Positions 55,338-64,000 of a stretch of DNA of 64,000 nt are shown here, piece after piece. The notes beneath the pieces were generated by a model. It saw nothing but the letters and a program-made list of their open reading frames with translations, searched no databases and was not told where the DNA came from. The translations under genes were made by a program, and so were the position numbers. Source of the stretch: Leidyana gryllorum EB-2025a (lineage: Eukaryota; Apicomplexa); NCBI GenBank assembly GCA_048772705.1, contig JBLWGC010000051.1, forward strand, positions 1-64,000. The letters are read 5' to 3'. How positions within the stretch are numbered: position 1 is the stretch's first letter; each line of letters opens with the position of its first letter.

Positions 55338-56898
55338 ATGGACTCTGAGGAAGATGAGCGGCCATATATAGACAGAGCTGCGTTGAGGAGGGAACAGGAG
55401 GCGCGCTTGGCACGTGAGACTCCTGATGAGGTCCATGCCAACTTCACCAAGCTGGTGGCTCAAGGGAATCCAGATGGAACCGACGATGACCAGTCGCACC
55501 TCATTCATGGACTGGACCGTGTGCTGCTCGAAGAGCAGCGACGCAAGATGGCCGCTACTGTCCGCCCAGAGGACATAATACCTATGGAAGACACAGCGTT
55601 CGATCCCGAAGCAGTCGCCTGGGCCAAATCAGTACTCACACCCATCACTACCAAAATTCACCCACATTCCGTGAATTGCAAACCGGCCTTGCAGCGCTTG
55701 CAAGACTTTATCTCCGGAGGTGGCCGGTTCCGGGGGAACCCAAAGGTCTTTCTCCCCGGCCGAATGACCTTCATGTTCGATTCTTCATCAACATTGAAGC
55801 TTAATGATATTCCTCGGGCCGTACACACGCCCAAAGAAGACACCGAAATAGAAGAGAGCTCGATCCACTACAGAAGGACCGTCTGGCCTTCGGAAGTCAC
55901 CAAAGGTATATTACGCGACGCCTTCAAAGGCCTCCAAACCGTAGGAGGAGGCGGGACCAGCCTGGCAGCCTTGATGCAAAATGGTGGCATGGCTGAAGAC
56001 GCTCGCGAGCATCGAACATCTGACATTGCTGAAACGTCGAAAGCCAAATCCAAGGCGATCGCCGCGGAACCCGCTCCCCCGGCCGACGAACCCATGGATG
56101 ATGATATATTTGCTGATGTGGGTGGACTCGATGTTGGAGCCGAACTCCGGAAAGCAGCTGCTGGGCAGAAGAATGCTTCTTCTCGTGTGAGTGGTCAGAA
56201 ATCCAAGCTCTTGGCGGAGAAAGAGAAACTTCGACTAGAAGTTGGCCTTTTGAAGCTCAGCGCCGCCGAACAGGAACGAAAGGCTGCTGAGCAAGCGGAA
56301 GAAGAAGAGAAAGCAGCTCATAAACGCCAATTAGAGCGTCCACCTGAGGAAGCACTATCGCCAGCCGAGAACCCCTTCAGCCTGCAGAATGCTTCCCTGA
56401 TTCCTTTGATCAATCAAAGAGCTGCGGACCATAAAGCGCGCGTTGCCCGTGCCACGACCCAAGAGCTTCAAGAGGCTAGTGAAAGGGCTGACGCCGAGTA
56501 CGGAATTACTACTTATGACTTTGACGAATGGGCGGACGAGAATGACGTCTTGACTGCGGATGATCGGGCTAGATATGCTCTGGGGAAGAAGGTGAGTGTG
56601 TGGTGTCTCTTTGCGTGTTTGTGTGTTTGAGTGTGTGCGCGCGCGGGGGCGTCAAGGATCAATTGCTTGTGATCTTCAGATGGCAGCCAAGTACGGGAAG
56701 AGTGAGAATGATCCTGAAATTTTACGCCGAGTGGAGGCGGCCTTGCGCAGAACGAAGGAGGCTCAACACAGCGTTGACCGGCAGCTTACTAAAATTACAA
56801 AAATCCTCGAGGGAAAACGTGGTAGATCGGACGATGCAGGACCATCAGAGCCGAAACGTCCTCGCTTAGGGTCTGGATTAGTATCCGATGGTGAATGA
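55338..56898 (+). CDS. RED/IK spliceosomal protein
   Basis: Exons 55338-56591 and 56680-56898 (88-nt intron), 490 aa. Near the N-terminus is RPYIDRAALRREQEAR, matching the conserved YRDRAxERR block of RED/IK. Residues ~130-160 contain KVFLPGRMTFMFD, matching the FLPGRMAYV(V/F) signature. The rest is Ala/Glu/Lys-rich coiled coil, and the C-terminus has YDFDEWADENDVL and a basic end (KRPRLGS). Known: RED (with SMU1) joins the spliceosomal B complex before activation. A spliceosomal factor fits a genome with ~100 short introns in this window alone. Confidence 0.78.
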
Positions 56899-57034
56899 CT
56901 TGGTTAGAAAAGCTCGCTGGTTGGCCAGAATTCGTTGCATAACTCATAGGTAGATTCATCCATTCATACAGTGCACCCAAGAGAGTGGGCCGAAGTTTAA
57001 TTCCAGTAGGGGCATTTCAAAAAGCTGACTTTGC

Positions 57035-60000
57035 TCAAGCGGAGACTACATCTCTTCCGATCTTGTTGAGACCGTTAGTTTCAACATGTGACAACTTGAT
57101 ACCTCCCATGTGTTGAGCCACAACCTGGGGTCCTCCGAGTTTGCGGACAATATCGCAGATCCGTTTGTCGATGCCAGCATTGGAGTTGGCGGATTTGTAG
57201 ATGGCGCCGAAATACCTCATGATAGCGGGCAGGTTGCGTCGCTCTGGGCCTCCCCAGAACATGGAGTCGAGACTCTCATCCAATATCTTGGAGAGCTGTT
57301 CGTTGACAGTTTGTGCCTCTTCGTCGTCGTTCTTGAGAGGTTGGCTGTTGATGATGAGATCGGCGAACTTTTGTAAAACGGCGGGTTCGAACAAGTTGCT
57401 GTGGTGTACGAAGACGCTGAGAAGAGCGCTTATGGCGTTCTCTGAGGCGTCGCGAGACTCTCTGTCCCAGGCCTTGCTGTCCTCGAGCACGGCGCAGAGA
57501 CCTTTTGCGGTTTCCAGGACGAGAGCAGTATCGCAGTTGCTCAACTTGACAGCCACAGAGAGAGCGAAAGCGCAGGCCTGACGGACGGCTGGGGAGTTGT
57601 CGCGGAGCATGAGGACAATTTGAGGGAGGGTGTTGCCCAAGAAGACAATGCCGTCATTTCCCAGCTTGTCCAGAATGTCACAGCAGACATATACAGCCAA
57701 AGAGCGGTCGGCAGAGTTGCGGGTGGGAACGATCATAGTGTTGATGAACTCCAAACAGAGTGCAGCGGCGTGCTGGCAGAAGAGTTGGGGATGAGTGCTC
57801 AATAGGGACTCGAGGACTTGGAGGAGTGTCTCACGATAGATCTGCTCGCGTTCGGCTTCTTCGTCGCATTGGTCGCGGTCCTCCTCGTCGCAGTCGGCAC
57901 CCAACTTCATTTCCTCGAGGTGTGCGCGACGTTTGGAGCTTTGCTCGATGAGCTCGAAGACCTTCTTGCAGATGGTCTCGACATGAGGGCCGGTGAGGAC
58001 GCCGGGGCCAGCACCAGTGATACACTGAGCCAATCCACTGGCGTTGGCGATGAGATGCTCGACTCCACGGAGAGTGACTTCCTCTTCGTCAGACACAGCC
58101 TCGAAGATTGTCTGCATGACCTCGAGCATCCAGGCTTGGAGCTGGACGGGACCAACGCCTCCGTCACGGCCGGCGGCGAAGAGGTGAGACATGGCGACAA
58201 GAGCGAGTCTCTGGACGCTGTCACTGTACTTGAGTTTCAAGAGAGGGGCCACAGCAGTGACTGTTTGTTGGACATAGGGGCCAAAAGTGCCTTCCATACT
58301 CTCGACAACGGCTGTGAGTAATTGGAGTTGGAGTTCAATGTCATTCAAGAGACTGGTCTTGACGCCACTGTATCCACCGCTGGACAAGCAGATGAGGGTA
58401 TAGTCGACATCGCTGCCTTCTTCGGGGTTGATCTGCTCTTCAGGGACGCTGAAGCTGGCGAGCATGGAGGGGAGAATCTCGCGGATGTATGGACCAGAGG
58501 CTTTACCCAAACACTTCATCAGGCGTCTGAGTCCTTCAAAGACGTACTCCTTGACAGGATCGTCGGAAGCCATTGGGATCTGATATAATTGAATCAATGC
58601 ACTGACAATGCCCTGAATGTCGTTGGGCACAGCTTGGACGCCGACCGAATACACAATGATACTCAAACATTCCAGAGCTCGGCCACGGAGCTGACGGTCT
58701 TGTTGGGCAACGCAGACCTCGACCAAATGTTTCATCAGAGGAACGATAGTCGCGATCCACGGAAGGAACTTCTCACTCAGAACACCGCTGATGACGGCAA
58801 CGCAGGTGACACACTGTTCGCGGATGCCACGATGCTGTTTGGCAACGCTCTCGGGTGTCATGTTGACGTCGCTGGGCACGTGGAAGTTGTCTCCCAAACG
58901 AACCATAATCTTATTCATGACCTCCTGGACGTGAGGCAAGAGGTCGTCGCACTCCACCTCCTCGGCAAAGTTGACAAAAGCAGCGAAGGCCTGCATCTGA
59001 ACTCTGGCCACTGGATCGTCGAAACAGCGAATGAAAGCCGGGAGCACAACTTGGTGATAGGCCATTTGGACATGAGGCTGATGATCGAGAGCAACTTGAC
59101 CCAAAGCACGCAGTGCTGCGAACCGCACGCGATGGTGGTCGGCAGCTGTCTGTTGCAACAACAAATCAACCACTTGTGCCAAGTCGTGTTCGACCTTCTC
59201 CTCCGGCATAAACTCGATGGTCTGAGAGATAGCAACAATACCGGCGACTTTGTGGTGCCAGTCGTTCTGTTTCAAATACTCCCCGACGCGAGCGAAAATG
59301 AGCGGCAGAGCAATTTCGCCGCCAACGGCTCTGGCGACGCGGTCGAGACCGGCTTCACCGACGTCGTAATTCTGAGTCTGCAAGAAGGAGAATAAACGTC
59401 ACCACAGTCCCGGCGAAACAATTAGAGCGCTCACCTCGTCGTCGTTATCGGTGGTCAACTCGCGGTCCATCCAGGCGGAATCGTCCTCAGTGTCCAGCAT
59501 AAACTTCATCAGAGTGTCCAAAAGGCTGTCTATGAAACCGGCGGTCTTGCTGGCCATCTTGGGCTTCGCCTCGACGATTGTCAGGAGGAACTCGGCGCTG
59601 AACTGACGAGTAGAGTCATCGCACTCCTCGTTGTTGGCAATCTGCAGAGCAGTGGCCACAACGTTGACGAGGTGCGGCTTGAACCACTCGGGACTCAACT
59701 CAGCGGCTTCAATGAGACGCTGGAGCACTTCGGCGCACCGACCCTCGTCACCAACAGCCATCTGTTGGGTGATGGCCATAATGGCGGGCACGAACTCCTC
59801 GAAGATCTTCCATTTGGATCGGGTCTCGTTGGACACATATTGGACCACCAAAGAGATGGCAGCCACTTTGAGGTCGGGGTCCTCCTGAGTCAAGCGGTGC
59901 TTAAGCAACTCAGCGAGGGGAGCGATGCCAGCGCCGAGGTATTCGCGCAAATTGGGCATCAGCTCGGCGCAAATGTTCAGACCGAGCACTTGGACGGCGG

Positions 60001-60427
60001 GGCGGGCGTGATTGATCATGTCACTGATATGCCGAGGCAGCTCCGGCCACTCTTCATTGTCTAAGAGAACCCTTCCGAGGTCAGAGATGAGGTCTCCGAT
60101 TGCTCGCAACACAGAGGACTCGGTCTCGGAGGCTGCGATGGCCAAAAGTTGAGTTTTGATGACATTGCGCGTATCTTCCGAGATCACAATCCAAACGTTC
60201 TCGGGGTTTCCGAGGAAGAAATCACGGAACAGATTCCGGAACGTTATGGCTGCTTGCTGACGACGTTCATTGGCAGTATCAGACTGCAGCACAGTGAGCA
60301 AAGCCTGGGCCAAGTGGTCAGGTGCAGTGGCTTTCAGATTGTTGAAGGTTGCCTCCGCCGCTGTTCTCACACCGGCGTCTGTGGCGAGGAAGCCCTCTAA
60401 CATCTGGGCGATCGATGAGACGTCCAT
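57035..60427 (-). CDS. importin-5 / Kap121-type karyopherin beta
   Basis: Exons 60427-59435 and 59377-57035 (57-nt intron), 1111 aa, against 1089-1097 for yeast Kap121 and human importin-5. Tandem HEAT repeats run throughout. Recognisable blocks include the N-terminal RRQQAAITFRNLF, the GLNICAELMPNLREYLG repeat, the acidic insert DCDEEDRDQCDEEAER and LYQIPMASDDPVKEYVFEGL. Role: nuclear import receptor for ribosomal proteins, histones and other cargos, controlled by Ran-GTP. Codons favour C/G at third positions. Several long antisense frames overlap it (for example plus 58589-59395), but these are shadows of this codon bias. ATG 60427 is used; the longer frame begins with TTG. Confidence 0.93.
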
Positions 60428-60512
60428 CCTGCTGCCTCCTCTCTTCTCGGACTCCCTCGCTCTTAGCAACAAAAAAAAAGTTTCGGCACTGGCAGTGAGA
60501 CACCCAAATTTA

Positions 60513-61339
60513 TTACACAGGACATAGGCTGCTTTCTGTCAGAAACTCCTCAACATCAAAGACTTGGAGGTACCTGCAAACAGACAACGCCATATCTCTT
60601 CCTCCTCGCACACACACACGCACGCACGCACACCCAAACTACCAGTGCTGCTACTTCACACACTTACCCTTGCTCTTTGATCGTGTGATTGATTAGACTT
60701 TCGCGCACGGTGCCCGAAACAGTGACCGCTGCCACGTCAGTTTCCGCCCACTCGGTCTGGTTGGCTTGTAGCGCCACGGCCTGCAGCAGTCAGTAGTATG
60801 TCTGGAGAAGCGCTTAGCTTAGACTTTGAACTCACACTCCAGCTCAGGTCGCCCACATCACCCTGCAGCAGTCGTCGAATTTGATTGAAAGTTGATCGAT
60901 CAGTCATTACTCACCTTGAGAACCAGACAGCTCCCCTGCGTCTTGCTGATGGCGGTCGCGAGATTGCGCAATGTGGCGTGCTCGAGTGCATTCTTGGCTC
61001 CCTCATTGTTCACATCAGAGACCGGGAAGAAATATAGGCCCATGATGCTCTTCTCCGCACCTTTGACATCGCCCTCGACGCCCATCACTTTGCAATACTC
61101 TTCGATCTGCCAGAATTCGTGGAAAGAGACTCCCTTCTTGCCCGTACCATCGCCAGGGAGACTGTGATCGGGGCCCCGACAAACAAGTTGTGACTCATCG
61201 GCACTGCATCCGTAATCGTCCATACATCCTTCTCGTGACTCCCGATCAGTACACCGATCACGACCTTCAAGGAGTGTTTCAACGCGTGGCCAAGGCTCTT
61301 GGCAGCAGCGTACTCTCCCAGCGTGACCTCAAGGGGCAT
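60513..61339 (-). CDS. ER membrane complex subunit EMC8/9-like
   Basis: Five exons: 61339-61148, 61106-60915, 60862-60836, 60780-60668, 60573-60513 (introns 41, 52, 55, 94 nt), 194 aa, like the ~200 aa of EMC8/9. An MPN-like fold without the JAMM metal motif fits EMC8: LGEYAAAKSLGHALKHS, VIGVLIGS, TITDAVPMSHN, QIEEYCKVMG, SIMGLYF, and an end resembling the family C-terminus (YLQVFDVEEFL). Exon 3 is only 27 nt. Known: EMC8/9 is a cytosolic subunit of the complex that inserts tail-anchored and multi-pass proteins in the ER. The intron before the last exon contains a CA/GCAC repeat (60609-60634). Confidence 0.75.
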
Positions 61340-61419
61340 AGTGTTTTGTCCTGTGTTATTTGGCGTGGGTTTTTTGAAGAATTTTTTGCTCTGCAGGCTC
61401 TCAAATCACAGGCACAGCA
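61340..61419. promoter_or_regulatory. divergent promoter spacer (EMC8 / uS5)
   Basis: 80 bp upstream of a ribosomal protein gene, with T-rich runs at 61368-61388. No defined motif. Confidence 0.35.
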
Positions 61420-62318
61420 ATGGGTAAGCAGTTAAATTATCGATAAAACCGTCAAACAATGTGTGTTCTGCAGCAACTACTGAGACTCGCGGACGTGGCG
61501 GATTCGGAGGCGGCTTCGGTGACCGCGGTGGAATGAGCGGTGCCCCTCGTGGCCGTGGCGGTGCTCGCCCCCCTCGTCCCCAGAGACGTGGACAGGATGA
61601 GAAACAGGCCTGGATCCCCGTTACCAACCTCGGCCGTCTGGTCAAGGCTGGTGCCATCAAAAGCATCGAGGAGATATACCTTCACTCCATCCCCATCAAG
61701 GAGCACCAAATCGTTGACCACTTCTTCGCCAGAAGCCCCATGCCCGGCCAACCAGCGGAAGACAGACCCGGCCTCCCCGTCTTGCTCGATGAGGTCATGG
61801 GCATCAAGCCCGTCCAGAAGCAATCCAGCTCTGGTCAGCGTACCCGCTTCAAGGCTTTCGTCATCGTCGGTGACTCCAAGGGCCACGTCGGATTCGGTGC
61901 CAAGTGCGCGAAGGAAGTTGCCACCGCTATCCGTGGTGCTATCATCGCCGCCAAGCTCTCCATCGTCCCCGTCAGAAGGGGCTACTGGGGTAACAACATT
62001 GGTCTCCCCCATACCGTGCCCATGAAGGTCAGCGGCAAGTGCGCTTCCGTGCGCTGCCGTCTCATCCCTGCCCCCCGTGGTTCGGGTGTTGTTGGTTCTC
62101 CCATCGCCAAGAAGCTCTTGCACTTCGCTGGTGTCAATGACTGCTTCACCAGCTCCTCCGGTCACACCCGTACCTCTGGTAACTTCATGAAGGCTTACTA
62201 CCAGGCTTTGAGCCGCACTTACGGCTTCCTCACCCCCGACCTGTGGAAGGAATCCTCCTTCACCCAGTCGCCTTTCGACAAGCACGCCAAGGTGCTCGAG
62301 AAGGTCGCCGAGAAGTAG
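61420..62318 (+). CDS. RPS2: 40S ribosomal protein uS5 (RPS2)
   Basis: Exons 61420-61423 and 61474-62318 (50-nt intron), 282 aa. The first coding exon is just ATGG, and splicing gives [12 protein letters not shown] Gly/Arg-rich N-terminus ([11 protein letters not shown]) is followed by the S5 N-terminal domain ([51 protein letters not shown]) and the C-terminal domain ([39 protein letters not shown]). This is a component of the small subunit near the mRNA entry site. The strong C-ending codon bias marks a highly expressed gene and is shared with the COWP-like and importin genes. Confidence 0.98.
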
Positions 62319-62529
62319 GGTGTGTGAATCCTCTTAGTTGCTTGCCTGTGGCTTTCGAATAAAACTAAGTACCTGTGTCAGCACGAGATGCCTGCTGGCT
62401 GACGAAACGATTAATCCGTTCACCATTGTATCACCACTGGCCCCAGTCAGTCTTCAGTCCACTACTTGGCACTTTCACCCCCCCACTTTGGCTTCATTTC
62501 GTCTCACTCCATGGTGGATTTTTCCGCTC

Positions 62530-63465
62530 ATGTCAAAACGGCAACGTGAAGCGGACCGGTATTATGTCTTTCGGTCCAGTCCTGGTCTTGCGGGGCCAGC
62601 CATCTTCACGGACTGGAAGGATTGCGAATCGTATGTAGTTGGGTCTACGGGTAAGTGAATGTGGTTAATGCGAGTGAGCACACACGTGTGGTGAAAGCTG
62701 ACAAGCCTTGCGAATTCCGCAAGTTCTATTGCCTCGAAGAAGCCACGGACTATCTGAAGAACAGATCATTGTTTCCCGTGAAGGTAGGATTCGGTCTGTG
62801 TAAGTAACTAACTGGCGGTCAGGATGAAGAGCAAGAGCTGAGTAATGACGTAAAACGTCCTAGGGTGGAAATCGTGCCATCCACTAGCTCAGGATCAATA
62901 TTAGATTGTGCTCCCTCCGTACCGAATGCCGCTCCTAAGAGCCAGCCAAGTAAACGTAAATTGAAGCGCGAGCAGCATCAACCTATAACCGTGAGAAAGT
63001 GGAACTGGTTTGACTTGGACGGGTGGTTGGTAGGACGTCTATACGGATGGAGCTTGCTCCAAGAACGGATTTAAGGGTGCTAAGGCTGGATGGGGAGTGT
63101 ATTACGGCCCAAATGATCCGCGTAACATGTGTGGAGAAGTTGGTGGGGCACAGACCAATCAGCGGGCTGAGTTACAAGGCATCCGCGAGGCATTGCAGCA
63201 AGAGCGTAATACCACGTACCCATTGAGGGTGAACACGGATTCACAGTATGCCAAGAAAGCCGTCACCGAATGGTTGCCGAACTGGAAGAACAATGGTTGG
63301 AAGAACTCTGCGGGAGCGCCGGTGGCGAATCAGGATTTGATTCGCGACATTGACAATTTGTTGCAGAGCAGGATGGGGAAGACGGAGTTTCGCTATGTTC
63401 CGGGTCACTCGAATGTTCATGGAAACAATGAGGCAGATAAACTTGCTCGAAAAGCCAGGAGGTGA
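62530..63465 (+). CDS. ribonuclease H1
   Basis: Exons 62530-62650, 62698-62783, 62823-62990, 63034-63465 (introns 47, 39, 43 nt), 268 aa. The N-terminal hybrid-binding domain (YYVFRSSPG, AIFTDWKDC) is followed by a variable basic linker. The type 1 RNase H domain has all four acidic residues: VYTDGACSKNG, NQRAELQG, VNTDSQYAKK and GNNEADKLARKA. The enzyme cuts the RNA strand of RNA-DNA hybrids. The hybrid-binding domain, host-like introns and absence of reverse transcriptase sequence show a host gene rather than part of an element. The first intron carries CACACGTGTG 7 nt before its 3' end. Confidence 0.93.
62681..62690. promoter_or_regulatory. CACACGTGTG palindrome in intron
   Basis: Perfect palindrome in the first intron of the RNase H1 gene, 7 nt upstream of its 3' junction. 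Confidence 0.5.
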
Positions 63466-63542
63466 GGAGCTTAGCTGTTACGGAGTGTGTGCACCGGTCC
63501 CCTTGGCACTTTCTTTCGTCTAAACAAGGATTTTGGGTAGAG

Positions 63543-64000
63543 ATGAAAGTAGCTGTTTTTGGTGCCACTGGAGCAGTCGGGAAAGATGTGGTGAACGGGC
63601 TGATTGAGATTGCCCCCTTCTTCCCCGAGCTGACCGAAATCAAGTTGTTTGGGCGGAGGAAGCCGGCAGCTGTTGACAAGTCGACAGACAAGCTTCAAAT
63701 TCGGTATGAAGAACTTGACTTTGAGAATCGTAAAGTCGTCCAGAGTGACCTGGAGGACTGTGATGCTGTGGTGTGCTGCCTCGGGTCACAGATGACCAAA
63801 TACGGAGTGGAGATGCTAAAGAAAGTTGATCATGACTTTGTGCTCCAGATAGCACAGGTGGTGAAGGATTGCGGCGTTGCGCGATTTCTGCTGTGTTCAT
63901 CGGGCGGTTCAAACGCCAAATCTAAACTCGGCCCCTATCTGCGGATCAAAGGGCAAGCTGAAGACGACTGCAGAGCTCTGAATCTGCCCTTCCTGGGAAT
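63543..64000 (+). CDS. HTATIP2/TIP30-like NAD(P)-binding oxidoreductase (3' end off the window)
   Basis: Open from ATG 63543 to the window edge, 152 codons visible. The N-terminal Rossmann motif VAVFGATGAVGKDVV is followed by IKLFGRRKP, VVCCLGSQMTKYGVE, KVDHDFVLQIAQVVKDCG and FLLCSSGGSN. The order and spacing match HTATIP2/TIP30 and related atypical short-chain dehydrogenases (FCCLG, VDRDYVLKSAELAK, LLSS). The usual Tyr-x3-Lys pair appears as YLRIKGQAE. Function in protists is not defined. Confidence 0.8.
   Translation, partial: MKVAVFGATGAVGKDVVNGLIEIAPFFPELTEIKLFGRRKPAAVDKSTDKLQIRYEELDFENRKVVQSDLEDCDAVVCCLGSQMTKYGVEMLKKVDHDFVLQIAQVVKDCGVARFLLCSSGGSNAKSKLGPYLRIKGQAEDDCRALNLPFLG

Noticed and set aside
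57110-60064. Long plus-strand frames (57818-58321, 58589-59395, 59672-60064)
   Set aside because: They are shadows of the importin-5 HEAT-repeat coding strand, with no family resemblance of their own.
62530-63465. RNase H domain as a piece of a retroelement
   Set aside because: It has the cellular RNase H1 hybrid-binding domain, three host-type introns and no reverse transcriptase or other element parts nearby.
1-64000. tRNA, rRNA or snRNA genes
   Set aside because: I looked for B-box-like GGTTCGA stretches and rRNA-like conserved blocks and saw none; a covariance-model scan (tRNAscan-SE, Infernal) would be decisive.

Overview
The window reads as nuclear DNA of a compact, intron-rich protist. 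It has about 35 protein genes in 64 kb on both strands. About 100 GT-AG introns can be placed, most of 35-60 nt, with a few of 100-290 nt. All positions come from reading the sequence by eye, with reading-frame continuity and family motifs as the check. The gene content points to an alveolate of apicomplexan or gregarine grade: a Cys-rich oocyst-wall-type (COWP-like) secreted protein, a multi-PAN/Apple type I surface protein, an Alba protein and standard eukaryotic housekeeping genes. The group assignment is inference. No mobile element, virus-like element, rRNA, tRNA or CRISPR array was recognised.

Layout. 1-16.8 kb: RING-H2 gene with a Cdc48-N-like module (partial), PAN-domain membrane protein, PHD-like protein, coiled-coil protein, membrane-anchored MysC-like ATP-grasp ligase, PP4/PP6 phosphatase, alpha/beta hydrolase and a basic nuclear protein. 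16.9-23 kb: a 4E-T-like eIF4E-binding protein, a CASC3/Barentsz-like EJC protein and a small unknown gene. 23-33 kb: a gene fusing Dug3-type glutamine amidotransferase to Dug2-type WD40 plus M20 peptidase, Beclin-1/Atg6, a secretory cyclophilin and a zinc/SIM protein. 33-44.7 kb: COWP-like protein, a 21-exon LRR/helical-repeat protein, RNPS1-like RRM protein, D-lactate dehydrogenase and a small multi-pass protein. 45-57 kb: FCP1 CTD phosphatase, a tandem-MRH ER lectin with a YccV/HspQ-like tail, RING-CH/FHA protein, Alba, choline/ethanolamine phosphotransferase and RED/IK. 57-64 kb: importin-5, EMC8/9, ribosomal protein uS5, RNase H1 and an HTATIP2-like oxidoreductase (partial).

Themes. (1) RNA biology is over-represented: CASC3-like, RNPS1-like, RED, 4E-T-like, FCP1, Alba and RNase H1. 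(2) Several architectures look unusual: GATase-WD40-M20, MRH-MRH-YccV, RING-CH plus FHA, and Cdc48-N-like plus RING. (3) Two metabolic genes look out of place in a parasite-type genome: a MysC-like ligase and a bacterial-type D-LDH. (4) Packing is extreme: stop-to-start gaps of 8-23 nt on one strand, a 19-nt divergent spacer, and one convergent pair whose stop codons interlock. (5) The 10-bp palindrome CACACGTGTG lies 7-9 nt upstream of the 3' splice site in three unrelated introns and inside a fourth.
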